Positions 23,242-32,680 are shown, counted from the stretch's first letter. The stretch: 55,465 nucleotides of DNA from Eubacteriaceae bacterium (GCA_910574015.1 CAJSYQ010000017.1:17698-73162); one strand, 5' to 3'. The notes: generated from the letters alone by a model not told the origin. Numbers and translations: made by a program.

Positions 23242-25567
23242 GACGCTGAAAACGCTGTTCAAGCAGGACAGGGAGAAATTCATTGTGCCGAAGTCGGTGC
23301 AGGCGGTCATCCCGTTAAAGACCATGTGGGAGGACGGCATTTTCCTTGTGGGCAGGAACAAATACGCAAAGACATTCAAGTTTGAGGACATCAACTACGC
23401 CGTGGCGAGCCGTGAGGACAAGGAAGCGATGTTCCTCGAATACTCGGAGCTTCTTAATGCCCTCGACAGCGGGGCGACCACAAAAATCACGATAAACAAC
23501 CGCAGGCTCAATAAAGCGGATTTTGAGCAGACAATCCTTATCCCGATGACGGAGGATGATTTGGATAAATACCGCAGAGAGTACAACAAGATGCTGCTTG
23601 ACAAGGCGACAGGGGCTAATTCCACCGTGCAGGATAAATATGTGACGGTTTCCGTCTGCAAGAAGAACATCGAGGAAGCGAGGAATTACTTTGCCCGTGT
23701 CGGGGCTGACCTTATCGGGCATTTCAACTGCTTAGGCTCGAAGTGTACGGAACTGGACGCCAACGACAAGCTGCGTATCTTCCACGACTTCTACCGCACG
23801 GGCGAGGAAACGGCGTTCTCCTTTGACATGGCACAGACCATGCGGAAAGGTCACGACTTCAAGGACTATATCTGCCCAGACTCCTTTGAGTTTGAGAAAG
23901 ATTATTTCCGCATCGGCAACCGCTACGGTCGTGTGATTTTCCTGCGTGAGTATGCCGCCTATATCAAAGACAGCATGGTGGCGGAGCTTTGCGAATTAAA
24001 CCGTAACATGATGCTCTCCGTTGACGTCGTGCCTGTCCCGACGGACGAAGCCGTGCGGGAGGTGGAGAACCGTCTTTTGGGCGTGGAAACCAATATCACG
24101 AACTGGCAGAGGAAGCAGAACCAGAACAACAACTTTTCCGCCGTCATCCCCTACGACTTGGAACAGCAGAGAAAGGAAAGCAAGGAGTTCCTCGATGATT
24201 TGACGACCCGTGACCAGAGGATGATGTTTGCGGTGCTTACGATGGTGCATACCGCAGACACCAAAGAGCAGCTTGACAATGACACGGAAGCCCTGCTGAC
24301 GACGGCAAGGAAGCATCTCTGCCAGTTTGCCGTGCTGAAGTATCAGCAGATGGACGGGCTGAACACCGCCCTGCCGTTCGGCGTGAGGAAGATTGATGCG
24401 TTAAGGACGCTGACGACGGAGAGCCTTGCGGTATTTATCCCTTTCCGTGTGCAGGAAATCTACCATAAGGACGGCGTGTATTACGGGCAGAACGTCATCA
24501 GTAAGAACATGATAATCGCCAACCGCCGCCACCTTTTAAACGGCAATTCCTTTATCCTCGGCGTGTCTGGTGCGGGCAAGTCGTTCACTGCAAAGGAGGA
24601 AATGACGAACATCATCCTGACCGACCCCAACGCCGATGTCTTGGTTATAGACCCAGAGCGAGAATATTCCCCGCTTGTAAAGGCAATGCAGGGCGAGGTC
24701 GTCCACATCTCGGCGACGAGCGACAACCACATCAACGCAATGGACATGAACTCTGATTACGGCGATGGTGCGAACCCCGTCATCTTGAAATCAGAGTTTA
24801 TTTTGTCTTTGTGCGAACAGCTCATTGGCGGGGCAAGCCTTGGGGCAAAGCAGAAATCCATTATAGACCGCTGCACGGCAAGCGTCTACCGCTACTACCA
24901 GCAGGGCAACTATATGGGTACGCCGCCGACCTTGCAGGACTTCCGTGAGGAGCTGTTAAAGCAGGACGAGCCAGAAGCGCAGGAAATCGCCCTTGCGATT
25001 GAGCTTTTCACGGACGGCTCTCTCAACACCTTTGCCAAGCATACGAACGTGGACACCCACAGCCGCCTTATCTGCTACGATATTCTGGATTTGGGCAAGC
25101 AGTTACAGCCTATCGGTATGCTTGTTGTCCTCGACAGCATCTTAAACCGCATCACCCAGAACAGGGCGAAAGGCAGGAACACCTTTATTTTCATTGACGA
25201 GATTTATCTGCTCTTTCAGCATGAATACTCGGCGAACTTCCTCTTTACCCTCTGGAAGCGTGTGCGTAAGTACGGGGCGTACTGCACTGGAATCACACAG
25301 AACGTGGACGACCTCTTGCAGAGCCATACGGCGAGGACAATGCTTGCCAACAGCGAGTTCATCATCATGCTGAACCAAGCGTCTACAGACCGTATTGAGC
25401 TTGCGAAGCTCCTTAACATTTCCGATTTGCAGATGAGCTATATCACGAATGTTGGTGCGGGGCAGGGATTACTCAAAGTCGGCAGCTCCCTTGTGCCGTT
25501 TGTCAACAAGTTTCCACGCAATACGGAGCTGTATAAACTGATGACGACAAAATTTGGGGAGTGCTAA
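23234..25567 (+). CDS. virB4: VirB4-family conjugation ATPase
   Basis: The 777-residue ATPase powers assembly and substrate transfer in the mating channel. The N-terminal domain extends to about residue 420. Walker A is GVSGAGKSF near residue 444 and Walker B is FIFIDEIYLLF near residue 650, followed by a conserved TGITQNVDDLL segment and an Arg-rich terminal region. The length is normal for the family. The start overlaps prgI. Confidence 0.93.
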   Translation: MIKTLKTLFKQDREKFIVPKSVQAVIPLKTMWEDGIFLVGRNKYAKTFKFEDINYAVASREDKEAMFLEYSELLNALDSGATTKITINNRRLNKADFEQTILIPMTEDDLDKYRREYNKMLLDKATGANSTVQDKYVTVSVCKKNIEEARNYFARVGADLIGHFNCLGSKCTELDANDKLRIFHDFYRTGEETAFSFDMAQTMRKGHDFKDYICPDSFEFEKDYFRIGNRYGRVIFLREYAAYIKDSMVAELCELNRNMMLSVDVVPVPTDEAVREVENRLLGVETNITNWQRKQNQNNNFSAVIPYDLEQQRKESKEFLDDLTTRDQRMMFAVLTMVHTADTKEQLDNDTEALLTTARKHLCQFAVLKYQQMDGLNTALPFGVRKIDALRTLTTESLAVFIPFRVQEIYHKDGVYYGQNVISKNMIIANRRHLLNGNSFILGVSGAGKSFTAKEEMTNIILTDPNADVLVIDPEREYSPLVKAMQGEVVHISATSDNHINAMDMNSDYGDGANPVILKSEFILSLCEQLIGGASLGAKQKSIIDRCTASVYRYYQQGNYMGTPPTLQDFREELLKQDEPEAQEIALAIELFTDGSLNTFAKHTNVDTHSRLICYDILDLGKQLQPIGMLVVLDSILNRITQNRAKGRNTFIFIDEIYLLFQHEYSANFLFTLWKRVRKYGAYCTGITQNVDDLLQSHTARTMLANSEFIIMLNQASTDRIELAKLLNISDLQMSYITNVGAGQGLLKVGSSLVPFVNKFPRNTELYKLMTTKFGEC

Positions 25568-25583
25568 GATTGGGGGGATTTTT

Positions 25584-25988
25584 ATGTCAGAGATAAGGTT
25601 TCGCAACGCAGCTCACCGTGATTTTTTTCTGGAAAGTATGATGAAATGCAAAGTCAACGACTGCTACCACAGGGCGTTTTTCTATGTGATGGGGATTGCG
25701 GGGGAAACAAGGCAGAACATCAACGCCATGTTCGATTTTAAGACGGACTGCATCAAGCCAGAGGGGATGCACGCAGGATGGCAGACAAGCGGCACGGTCA
25801 AGGTCTGCCACCTTGCCTTTAACCTCTGGAACGGTTACGCCGAGGAGGGGCGTGAGAAACTTTTCACGCCAGAGGAATTGTTCTGCTGCGAATTCGCCCC
25901 GTATTTCATGGAGGGCATCAAGGCACGGTATCCAGAATATTGCAGGGACTTACCCACGCCCAAGAAGCAGGCGGAGCATACACGGTAA
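25584..25988 (+). CDS. DUF6075-type protein
   Basis: The 134-residue protein starts at ATG 25584 (MSEIRFRNAAHRDFFLESMM). It contains YHRAFFYVMGIAGETRQNIN, then GMHAGWQTSGTVKVCHLAFN and a C-terminal ELFCCEFAPYFMEGI segment, the pattern of DUF6075 proteins of clostridial ICEs. It follows virB4 by 16 bases and lies before the sortase. The function is unknown. Confidence 0.65.
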   Translation: MSEIRFRNAAHRDFFLESMMKCKVNDCYHRAFFYVMGIAGETRQNINAMFDFKTDCIKPEGMHAGWQTSGTVKVCHLAFNLWNGYAEEGREKLFTPEELFCCEFAPYFMEGIKARYPEYCRDLPTPKKQAEHTR

Positions 25989-26027
25989 CTGAAAATAAAA
26001 AAACAAGAATAAAGAAAGGAATAATTT

Positions 26028-26813
26028 ATGAATCTGAAAAACTATAAATGTATTCTCTGTACCGCCGCCGCTGTCGTCCTTTTGGGAGCGGCGGTTTTTT
26101 GCGGCTTTAAGATTTACAGCCATTACCAGCAGATAGACGAGCAGACCGAAGCCTTTGCGGAGATTGCCGAGGTTGTGGAGAACGCCGAGCCAGAGGAAGA
26201 ACCGCCAAAAGATAAGGATACGCCCGTCAGCGAGGGCGAGGATATATTGGCAAAATACAAGGAACTGTATTTGCAGAATGAGGATATGGTCGGGTGGATT
26301 GCCATTGACGGAACAAGCATCAACTACCCCGTCATGCAGAGCAAGAACAATCCCAACTTCTATCTGAAACACAGCTTTGAAAAGGAATACAGCGACTTAG
26401 GAGTGCCGTATATCCAAGAGGACTGCGACATCCTAACAAGCGACAATCTGGTTATCTACGGACACCACATCAAAGGCGGCAGGATGTTCGGGGCATTGGA
26501 AGATTATAAATCCAAGAACTTTTATGAGAAGCATAAGACCATTCAGTTTGACACCCTCACGGAGCAGGCGCAGTATGAAATCATTGCCGTGTTTAAGACC
26601 GTGGCGTACAGCTCACAGGGTTACCGCTACTATGATTTTGTCAATGCGGAGAATGAAAAAGAATTTGATGCCTTTGTCGGGAAGTGCAAGGAGCTTGCCT
26701 TGTATGATACGGGCGTGACAGCCCAATACGGCGACAGGCTCATTACCCTCTCCACCTGCGAATACTCGGCACAGAACGGCAGGCTTGTCGTGGTGGCAAA
26801 AAAGGTAAACTGA
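26028..26813 (+). CDS. srtB: Class B sortase
   Basis: The 261-residue transpeptidase anchors proteins to the cell wall. It has an N-terminal transmembrane anchor (residues about 7-26), catalytic His in IYGHHIKGGRMF (about residue 146), catalytic Cys in TLSTCEY (about residue 243) and Arg in NGRLVVV. The class B features are the long segment between His and Cys and the TLSTC motif. Sortases are a regular part of this ICE family, probably attaching a mating adhesin, but no LPxTG-type substrate is seen in this window. The start has AAAGGAATAATTT upstream. Confidence 0.9.
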   Translation: MNLKNYKCILCTAAAVVLLGAAVFCGFKIYSHYQQIDEQTEAFAEIAEVVENAEPEEEPPKDKDTPVSEGEDILAKYKELYLQNEDMVGWIAIDGTSINYPVMQSKNNPNFYLKHSFEKEYSDLGVPYIQEDCDILTSDNLVIYGHHIKGGRMFGALEDYKSKNFYEKHKTIQFDTLTEQAQYEIIAVFKTVAYSSQGYRYYDFVNAENEKEFDAFVGKCKELALYDTGVTAQYGDRLITLSTCEYSAQNGRLVVVAKKVN

Positions 26814-26851
26814 CATGACCGCAAATCTTCTGGGAAAGGAGGTCGGATTTT

Positions 26852-28678
26852 ATGGCTGATATAAAGACCAGAGATGCGGTCAAAGGAACGATTAAGACTT
26901 TAGACAAAGCCGCCATAGCAGGCAGGCGCATGAAATCCGCTTACGCAAAGACAAAGGACAAGGCGGAGCAGGGATATTATGCAGAGGAAAATTCCCCCAC
27001 GGAATATGCCGCCGACAAGGTTTCCTATGCTTCGGGGCGTATCAAGGACGAGGGCATCCACCAATTCAATAAGCAGGGGCAGAAAAACGCCGAAGCCACA
27101 AGAGAGAATATCGGTAAGCCGAAAGATAAAATCGCCGACTTTAAGGCAAAGCGGGCGAAGAAAGCCGCAGAGCAGAAAACAATGCGGAATAAGGCAGGAC
27201 AAAACGCCATGCGTACAATGGGACAGGACGGCTTGCAGGAAATACAAGGGACTGCAAGCCGTCCCGCTGTTTCTGCTACTTCCGTTGCCTCTGCCAAGAC
27301 CGAGACGCCCCAGACGGCGGCAAACCCGTTGATAAAGACCAGACAGCAGGGAAAACGGACAATCAAAACAACCGCCAGAAATGCGGAAAAGTCCGTCAAG
27401 ACCACAGCCAAAGGCACGGTCAAGGCGACGGAAAAAGGCGTGAAAACCGCAAGGGCGACAGCCAAGACGGCGATTAAGACCACGGAGCAGACCGCAAAGG
27501 CGGCGCAGAAAACGGCGAAAGTGTCTGCCAAAGCCGCCCAGAAAGCGGCACAGACGGCGAAAGCCACCGCAAAGGCAACAGCCGAAGCGACGAAAGCCAC
27601 GGTCAAGGCGACCATTGCGGCAGTCAGGGCGATTATCGCAGGGACTAAGGCGTTGATTTCTGCCCTTATCGCAGGCGGCTGGATTGCCGTCGTGATAATC
27701 CTCATCGTCGTCCTGCTTGGGTGTGCCGTTTCTCTGTTCGGGGGCGGTAGCGACAACACATCTTATACCCCTGTCAGTGCAGAGGTCGAAGCCTACACGC
27801 CATTGATACAGAAGTATGCGAAACAGTACGGCATCCCCGAATATGTGGAGCTTATCAAGGCGGTGATGATGCAGGAATCTGGGGGAAAAGGCAGCGACCC
27901 GATGCAGGCGGCGGAGGGGAGCTTCAACAGGAAATACCCCCATGAGCCGAACGGCATCAAAGACCCCGAATATTCCATCGAGTGTGGCGTGCAGGAATTA
28001 AAAGCTGCCCTTGTTTCAGCCGAAGTGGAGAACCCGATAGACATGGAGCGCATCAAGCTCGCCCTGCAGGGCTACAACTTTGGCAACGGCTATATCTCAT
28101 GGGCAAAGACCAACTACGGCGGCTATTCCTATGCAAATGCCGTGGAATTTTCCGCAATGCAGGCGAAACGGCTCGGTTGGGAGAAGTACGGCGATACGCA
28201 GTACCCCGCCCATGTATTACGCTACTATCCATACGGGAGGGCGTTTACAAGCGGAGGAAACCAAGCCATCGTAGAAGTGGCTCTGACACAGCTCGGCAAT
28301 GAGGGCGGACAGCCTTATTGGAGCTGGTACGGCTTTGTCGGGCGTGTGGAATGGTGCGCCTGCTTCGCATCGTGGTGTGCCGACCAGTGCGGCTATCTGG
28401 AAAGCGGCATCATCCCGAAATTCTCCCTCTGCTCGGACGGCGTGAACTGGTTCAAGGGCAAAGGACAGTGGCAGGATAAGAACTATGAGCCGCAGGCAGG
28501 CGACCTTATTTTCTTTGATTGGGGGAGCGACGGCTCCATTGACCATGTGGGAATCGTGGAGAAATGTGAAAACGGGACGGTCTACACCGTGGAGGGCAAC
28601 TCTGGGGATGCCTGCAAACAGCAGAGCTATCCAGTCGGGAGCGGCTCTATCTACGGTTACGGAGTGCCAAAATATTAA
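26852..28678 (+). CDS. CwlT-like bifunctional peptidoglycan hydrolase
   Basis: The 608-residue protein opens the cell wall for the mating channel. Residues 1-140 are charged; residues about 150-265 are a low-complexity Ala/Lys/Thr coiled segment. A transmembrane helix at about 270-292 (GGWIAVVIILIVVLLGCAVS) exports the rest. Then follow a lysozyme-like transglycosylase domain (MMQESGGKGSDPMQAAEG, about 327-345) and a C-terminal CHAP/NlpC domain with catalytic Cys in EWCACFASWC (about residue 500) and His in GSIDHVGIVE. The architecture equals Tn916 CwlT with an added N-terminal region. It is the last gene of the transfer operon. Confidence 0.9.
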   Translation: MADIKTRDAVKGTIKTLDKAAIAGRRMKSAYAKTKDKAEQGYYAEENSPTEYAADKVSYASGRIKDEGIHQFNKQGQKNAEATRENIGKPKDKIADFKAKRAKKAAEQKTMRNKAGQNAMRTMGQDGLQEIQGTASRPAVSATSVASAKTETPQTAANPLIKTRQQGKRTIKTTARNAEKSVKTTAKGTVKATEKGVKTARATAKTAIKTTEQTAKAAQKTAKVSAKAAQKAAQTAKATAKATAEATKATVKATIAAVRAIIAGTKALISALIAGGWIAVVIILIVVLLGCAVSLFGGGSDNTSYTPVSAEVEAYTPLIQKYAKQYGIPEYVELIKAVMMQESGGKGSDPMQAAEGSFNRKYPHEPNGIKDPEYSIECGVQELKAALVSAEVENPIDMERIKLALQGYNFGNGYISWAKTNYGGYSYANAVEFSAMQAKRLGWEKYGDTQYPAHVLRYYPYGRAFTSGGNQAIVEVALTQLGNEGGQPYWSWYGFVGRVEWCACFASWCADQCGYLESGIIPKFSLCSDGVNWFKGKGQWQDKNYEPQAGDLIFFDWGSDGSIDHVGIVEKCENGTVYTVEGNSGDACKQQSYPVGSGSIYGYGVPKY

Positions 28679-28680
28679 AG

Positions 28681-28707
28681 AGATGCCATCCGTTATGGGT
28701 GGCATCT
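28681..28707 (+). terminator. Hairpin ending the transfer operon
   Basis: AGATGCCA pairs perfectly with TGGCATCT around an 11-base loop, starting three bases after the hydrolase stop. No strong T tract follows, so termination may be partial. Confidence 0.55.
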
Positions 28708-28748
28708 AAATACATAATTGGGAGCTATAAAGCATATTGCTTGTTCTG

Positions 28749-29120
28749 TTATCCTTTTAACGTGCGTTCTATTTCTTGGCGGTAAAAATCAATTTTATCG
28801 TCCAGCTTTGCCATATGTTCCTGCAATACTTTTATCTGTTCATTAAGGGACTCACGATGCACGGTCAGTATTTCCATTCTCTCATTAAGGGTAATGTCGC
28901 CTTTTGTCCGCAGTTCGGCATAACGCTGTATTTCTTTAATCGGCATACCCGTGTCTTTCAGACGCTTGATAAATTCAATCCATGCAAGGTCTTTGTCCAA
29001 ATAACAGCGGCGGTTACTGGAATTGCGTTTCGGCGTAATCAGATTTTCATGCTCGTAGTAACGCAGGGTATGTATCCCTAAATTTGTCAGCCTTGAAAAT
29101 TCACCTATGGAATATTCCAT
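28749..29120 (-). CDS. MerR-family regulator (AdhR/NmlR-like)
   Basis: The 123-residue protein starts at the ATG whose complement is 29118-29120, with AGAGGTG upstream on the minus strand; a GTG nine bases earlier is less likely. It has the MerR helix-turn-helix (YSIGEFSRLTNLGIHTLRYY) and the family sequence RLKDTGMPIKEIQRYAELR, then a dimerising coiled coil. It lacks the Cys set of metal sensors. It diverges from the short-chain dehydrogenase at 29203, and the shared region holds a 19-base-spaced promoter with a palindrome, the classic MerR target. Aldehyde or electrophile sensing is likely by family. Confidence 0.88.
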   Translation of the reverse strand: MEYSIGEFSRLTNLGIHTLRYYEHENLITPKRNSSNRRCYLDKDLAWIEFIKRLKDTGMPIKEIQRYAELRTKGDITLNERMEILTVHRESLNEQIKVLQEHMAKLDDKIDFYRQEIERTLKG

Positions 29121-29139
29121 AAAAATCACCTCTTATCTC

Positions 29140-29170
29140 TTGACATAGAGTTTACTCTACATTGTATGCT
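29140..29170 (+). promoter_or_regulatory. MerR-type promoter with operator palindrome
   Basis: TTGACA (29140-29145) and TATGCT (29165-29170) are separated by 19 bases, the over-long spacing typical of MerR-activated promoters. The spacer starts with the perfect palindrome TAGAGTTTACTCTA (29146-29159). It drives the short-chain dehydrogenase and probably also responds to the adjacent MerR gene. Confidence 0.8.
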
Positions 29171-29202
29171 CGTATTATATCAGCAAAGAGGAGGTTTTGC
29201 AA

Positions 29203-29991
29203 ATGGTACAAAACACAGAAAAGTACACGGTAATCACAGGGGCAAGTTCGGGGATAGGGTATGAAACGGCAAAAGCTTTTGCGGAGCGTGGGAGCAGCCT
29301 AATCCTTGTTGCCCGAAGAAAAGACAGACTGGAAACTTTAAGGCAGGAAATTTTAGCTTTACATCCGATGCTTGATATTATGGTTAAAGCTGCGGATTTA
29401 ACTGTTCCCCAAAATGTTCTCCAGTTATACGAGAGCATAAAATCATATCCGCTGAGGACATGGGTGAACAATGCAGGATTTGGAAATTATGGCAGCGTCG
29501 GGAATCAGGATTTGGAGAAAATCAGTCGGATGCTGCACTTGAATGTGGAAGCCCTCACTGTTTTTTCTTCCCTGTTCGTCCGTGACTTTAAAGATACAGA
29601 GGGGACACAGCTTATCAATATTTCTTCCTGCGGCGGCTATACGATTGTGCCTAATGCGGTAACATATTGTGCTGCAAAGTTTTATGTCAGTGCTTTTACG
29701 GAGGGCTTGGCGTGGGAGTTAAAAACTGCCCATGCAAAAATGCAGGCAAAGGTATTAGCCCCTGCCGCAACAAAAACGGAATTTGGGAAAATTGCGAATG
29801 ACGTCAGTAATTATGATTATGACAGATTATTTGGTACTTATCATACAAGCACACAGATGGCGGCATTTCTGCTTGAATTGTACGACAGCGATAAAACGGT
29901 GGGCTTTGTGGACAGGGAAACCTTTTCATTTCATTTGTATGAGCCGCAATTTCAATATGCAGGCAGTTCATGCCATAACCAGAAAATGTAG
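29203..29991 (+). CDS. Short-chain dehydrogenase/reductase
   Basis: The 262-residue enzyme starts at ATG 29203 with GAGGAGG 8 bases upstream. The NAD(P)-binding motif TGASSGIG lies at about residues 12-19, NNAG is present (WVNNAGFGNYG), the catalytic Ser lies in INISSCGGY and the YxxxK pair in YCAAKFY near residue 155. It probably reduces an aldehyde or ketone substrate. It is divergent from the MerR regulator and forms a small stress-type cassette within the ICE cargo. Confidence 0.88.
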   Translation: MVQNTEKYTVITGASSGIGYETAKAFAERGSSLILVARRKDRLETLRQEILALHPMLDIMVKAADLTVPQNVLQLYESIKSYPLRTWVNNAGFGNYGSVGNQDLEKISRMLHLNVEALTVFSSLFVRDFKDTEGTQLINISSCGGYTIVPNAVTYCAAKFYVSAFTEGLAWELKTAHAKMQAKVLAPAATKTEFGKIANDVSNYDYDRLFGTYHTSTQMAAFLLELYDSDKTVGFVDRETFSFHLYEPQFQYAGSSCHNQKM

Positions 29992-30026
29992 TAGATTGAA
30001 ATAGCTTTTGGTGCGGTAAAAAGGAA

Positions 30027-30052
30027 AAACAGAGGGGCTTATTCCTCTGTTT
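30027..30052. terminator. Bidirectional terminator
   Basis: AAACAGAGG pairs with CCTCTGTTT around an 8-base loop and has A and T tracts on the two sides. It separates the converging dehydrogenase and XRE genes and overlaps the XRE stop. Confidence 0.7.
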
Positions 30053-30401
30053 GCTCTTTTGCCTTGTACAGTCCGTTTACGGTTGCTTCGACGACGGACA
30101 GCTCCTTATCGTCCAGTTGGTCAAGCATAGCATCCAAACGCCTGCGGATAGAGCTTTTTTTCGGCTTTTCTTCCATATGTATATGCTCATCAACTGATAC
30201 GTCAAACATTGTGATGAGTTGGAGAAACAGCTCTATGCTTGGATACTGCCCTTCGTTTTCGACAGCTTGGAGATGTCTGGGATTATAGCCGATGATATTT
30301 GCAAGCTGTTCTCTGGTTACGCCTTGGGCTTTACGGGCTTTTTTGATTGCCAGTCCTAGCGGTCTGAAATCAAAGTCAAAATCATTGTTCCTTTTGTCCA
30401 T
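30039..30401 (-). CDS. XRE-family transcriptional regulator
   Basis: The 120-residue protein starts at the ATG ending at 30401 on the minus strand (MDKRNNDFDFDFRPLGLAIK); a GTG at 30413 is possible. The helix-turn-helix spans residues about 17-68 (RKAQGVTREQLANIIGYNPR, then FLQLITMFDVSVDE). The C-terminus is a charged helix. It diverges from the response regulator at 30645, across promoter B with the TTTGCACAT box. It is a candidate repressor for that shared box, but nothing in the sequence proves this. Confidence 0.85.
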   Translation of the reverse strand: MDKRNNDFDFDFRPLGLAIKKARKAQGVTREQLANIIGYNPRHLQAVENEGQYPSIELFLQLITMFDVSVDEHIHMEEKPKKSSIRRRLDAMLDQLDDKELSVVEATVNGLYKAKEQTEE

Positions 30402-30528
30402 AAGTTCCACCACCTGTACTCTGAATTTTTACCTTTTTATTTTACAGAGATGTGGTATCCTATAAAACGATGTGAAATCTCTGGTAATAAGAGATTTAAT
30501 CTCCTATTATCGGAGGTAAGAAATCTTA

Positions 30529-30565
30529 TTTGCACATTTGATTTTGAATATATAGCGGCTATAAT
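30529..30565 (+). promoter_or_regulatory. TTTGCACAT-box promoter B
   Basis: TTTGCACAT (30529-30537), -35 TTGATT (30538-30543), a 16-base spacer and -10 TATAAT (30560-30565). It drives the two-component genes. It has the same layout as promoters A and C. Confidence 0.65.
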
Positions 30566-30591
30566 TAGGTAAGAAAAAGATTTTATGTGTA

Positions 30592-30610
30592 ACTCCACCG
30601 AAACTCCACA
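30592..30610 (+). promoter_or_regulatory. ACTCCACC direct repeats in the regulator leader
   Basis: ACTCCACC and ACTCCACA are spaced 11 bases start to start, one DNA turn, as expected for an OmpR-type dimer site. The same unit occurs three times before the ABC genes. Here it lies downstream of the predicted promoter, which would suit repression of its own gene. Confidence 0.55.
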
Positions 30611-30644
30611 ATTATGTGTTACCCTTTTTATGGAGGTGTTTCTA

Positions 30645-31316
30645 TTGTCAAAGACGATTTTAATTATAGAGGACGAGCAGGCTATCCAGAACATTATTAA
30701 GGCATTTTTGGAAGATGCAGGATATAAGACAATATTGGCAGAAGACGGCATGGACGGTATCGAAAAATTTCAGACATATCATCCAAATTTAGTGCTGCTT
30801 GACTTAATGCTGCCGAAGATGGACGGTTTTGCTGTCTGCGAGCAGATACGGAAAGAAAGCGACACGCCTATCATTATGTTGACCGCATTGGATGATGAGG
30901 ACAGCCAGATGAAAGGATTTGATTTGGTGGCAGATGACTATATCACAAAGCCCTTTTCCATGCCGCTTGTTGTGCGGAGAATTGAAGCAGTCCTAAGAAG
31001 AACAGACAGAAAAAATGAAACATCTACGGTTATCCGCTATAAAGATATTTGCCTAAATGCAGAAAGCTACGAGGTATCCGTTGGAGAAACAGGCATAACG
31101 CTTACTGCCCGTGAGTTTGAAATTCTAAAATTGTTTCTGGAAAATCAAGGGCGTGTATTTACACGGGATAATCTGCTGAACAGTATATGGGGATATGATT
31201 ATTTTGGCGATGAAAAGATTGTAAATACCCATATCAAAAATATCCGCAGGAAATTAGGCGTGGATTACATAGAAACCATAAGAGGGGTGGGATATAAAAT
31301 TGAGAAAGAAAATTAA
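30645..31316 (+). CDS. OmpR-family response regulator
   Basis: The 223-residue protein starts at TTG 30645, decided by GGAGGTG 8 bases upstream. The receiver domain has the acidic pocket IIEDEQ, phospho-acceptor Asp in LLDLMLPKMDG (about residue 53) and Lys in YITKPFS. The winged-helix effector ends HIKNIRRKLGVDYIETIRGV, then GYKI. It overlaps the kinase gene by 17 bases. It probably controls the ABC transporter downstream through the ACTCCACC repeats. Confidence 0.92.
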   Translation: MSKTILIIEDEQAIQNIIKAFLEDAGYKTILAEDGMDGIEKFQTYHPNLVLLDLMLPKMDGFAVCEQIRKESDTPIIMLTALDDEDSQMKGFDLVADDYITKPFSMPLVVRRIEAVLRRTDRKNETSTVIRYKDICLNAESYEVSVGETGITLTAREFEILKLFLENQGRVFTRDNLLNSIWGYDYFGDEKIVNTHIKNIRRKLGVDYIETIRGVGYKIEKEN

Positions 31317-32661
31317 AGAAAGTATCGGGGCAAAGACATTTTTGACTATGTTCCTATTGCTGACCGTATGTTGCATCCTTATTTATGGAATGGTCATGGT
31401 CTTTCTTCCGAAAAATTATCAAGTGGAGCTTCAAAACCAGTTTACGACGGATTTATATAAGCTGACCGAAAGTCTTGAAAAAAGTGGATGGGAAGATATA
31501 TCGCAGGATATCCTCGCATTTTCTATACGGAACAATGCGTTTGTGCGGATTGAGGACGAAGCGGGAAATGAAATGCTTGCCGTTAATATTAGCAACGACG
31601 AAAAAAAGAATAATGCTGCCAAGACATTGAGCAGTTCTGGCAGTTTCACATATAAAGAAAAAAACTACCGCCTGCTTGCAACGGCGAGCCTTATTGCGGT
31701 AGCACAATCCTATGATATTCTGGTAAAGCTTATCCCGTTTATCGCAGGAATGATATTGATGATTTCCGTTATTGCCGCATATGTCTGCTCCCGTTATTTT
31801 TCAAAGCCGTTGATTGATATATGCGGCGTGGCAAAACGGATGACACGGCTTGACATGACTTGGAAATGCGATGAATCCAGAAGTGATGAAATCGGGCAGC
31901 TTGCGGGAAGTCTGAATGAAATGTCCGCACAGCTCTCTGGGGCCCTTGAAAGTCTGCAAAGTGCCAACGAACAGTTACAGTCGGATATTGAAAAGCAACG
32001 CAGGCAGGAAAGGCAGCGGATAGATTTCTTTACTGCCGTTTCCCATGAACTGAAAACGCCGATTACGATTATCAAAGGTGAATTAGAGGGCATGATATAT
32101 AAGGTTGGCGAGTATAAAGACAGGGACGCTTATCTGAAACACGCCTTAAAGACTGTCACAGATATGGAAATACTCGTAAAGGATATTCTTTCTGCGGCGA
32201 GAATGGGCGGTTCAGACTTTCAGCTTTTGCGTGAAAAAGTGGATATGACCCGTCTGATAGAGAGGTGTTGCAGAAAGGTCAAGGGCGTTGCCGAAGATAA
32301 AAAAATAAAGATGCTCTCCCATTTGCAGCAAAATGTTTTTTATCATGGTGACGAGCGGCTTTTACAGCAGGCTGTTTCCAATATTATAAATAATGCGGTC
32401 ATCTATTCTCCAGAGCAGGCAGGGGTAGAGGTAGAATTATCGGATGCCATGCTGACCGTCCATAATACGGGCGTCCACATTAAGGATGAAGATTTGGAAC
32501 AGCTATTTATTCCCTTTTTTCGTGTAGATAAATCACGCAACCGCAATACGGGAGGGAGCGGCTTAGGTCTGTATATTGTCAAGACGATTTTCGACCACCA
32601 CCGCATTTCATACAAACTGGGAAACACAGACAACGGCGTGAAGTTTACAGTCGGTTTCTAA
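31300..32661 (+). CDS. Sensor histidine kinase
   Basis: The 453-residue kinase starts at TTG 31300, overlapping the response regulator. Transmembrane helices lie at about residues 12-36 and 143-164, with an extracellular sensor of about 105 residues between them. A HAMP region and coiled coil precede the HisKA motif FTAVSHELKTP with His at about residue 249. The ATPase domain has NIINNAVIYSP and TGGSGLGLYI. It shares its layout with the kinase at 671 and probably senses an envelope-active compound, given the downstream exporter. It ends before a strong terminator. Confidence 0.9.
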   Translation: MRKKIKESIGAKTFLTMFLLLTVCCILIYGMVMVFLPKNYQVELQNQFTTDLYKLTESLEKSGWEDISQDILAFSIRNNAFVRIEDEAGNEMLAVNISNDEKKNNAAKTLSSSGSFTYKEKNYRLLATASLIAVAQSYDILVKLIPFIAGMILMISVIAAYVCSRYFSKPLIDICGVAKRMTRLDMTWKCDESRSDEIGQLAGSLNEMSAQLSGALESLQSANEQLQSDIEKQRRQERQRIDFFTAVSHELKTPITIIKGELEGMIYKVGEYKDRDAYLKHALKTVTDMEILVKDILSAARMGGSDFQLLREKVDMTRLIERCCRKVKGVAEDKKIKMLSHLQQNVFYHGDERLLQQAVSNIINNAVIYSPEQAGVEVELSDAMLTVHNTGVHIKDEDLEQLFIPFFRVDKSRNRNTGGSGLGLYIVKTIFDHHRISYKLGNTDNGVKFTVGF

Positions 32662-32680
32662 AACAAATCAACATAATTGT

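Noticed and set aside
27300-27660. Repetitive stretch in the CwlT-like gene, considered as a tandem DNA repeat
   Set aside because: The protein is low-complexity (Ala, Lys, Thr) but the DNA units vary in length and sequence; it is a coiled segment of one gene.
26900-27943. Minus-strand frame of 347 residues
   Set aside because: It is an antisense shadow of the CwlT-like hydrolase produced by its skewed codon usage.
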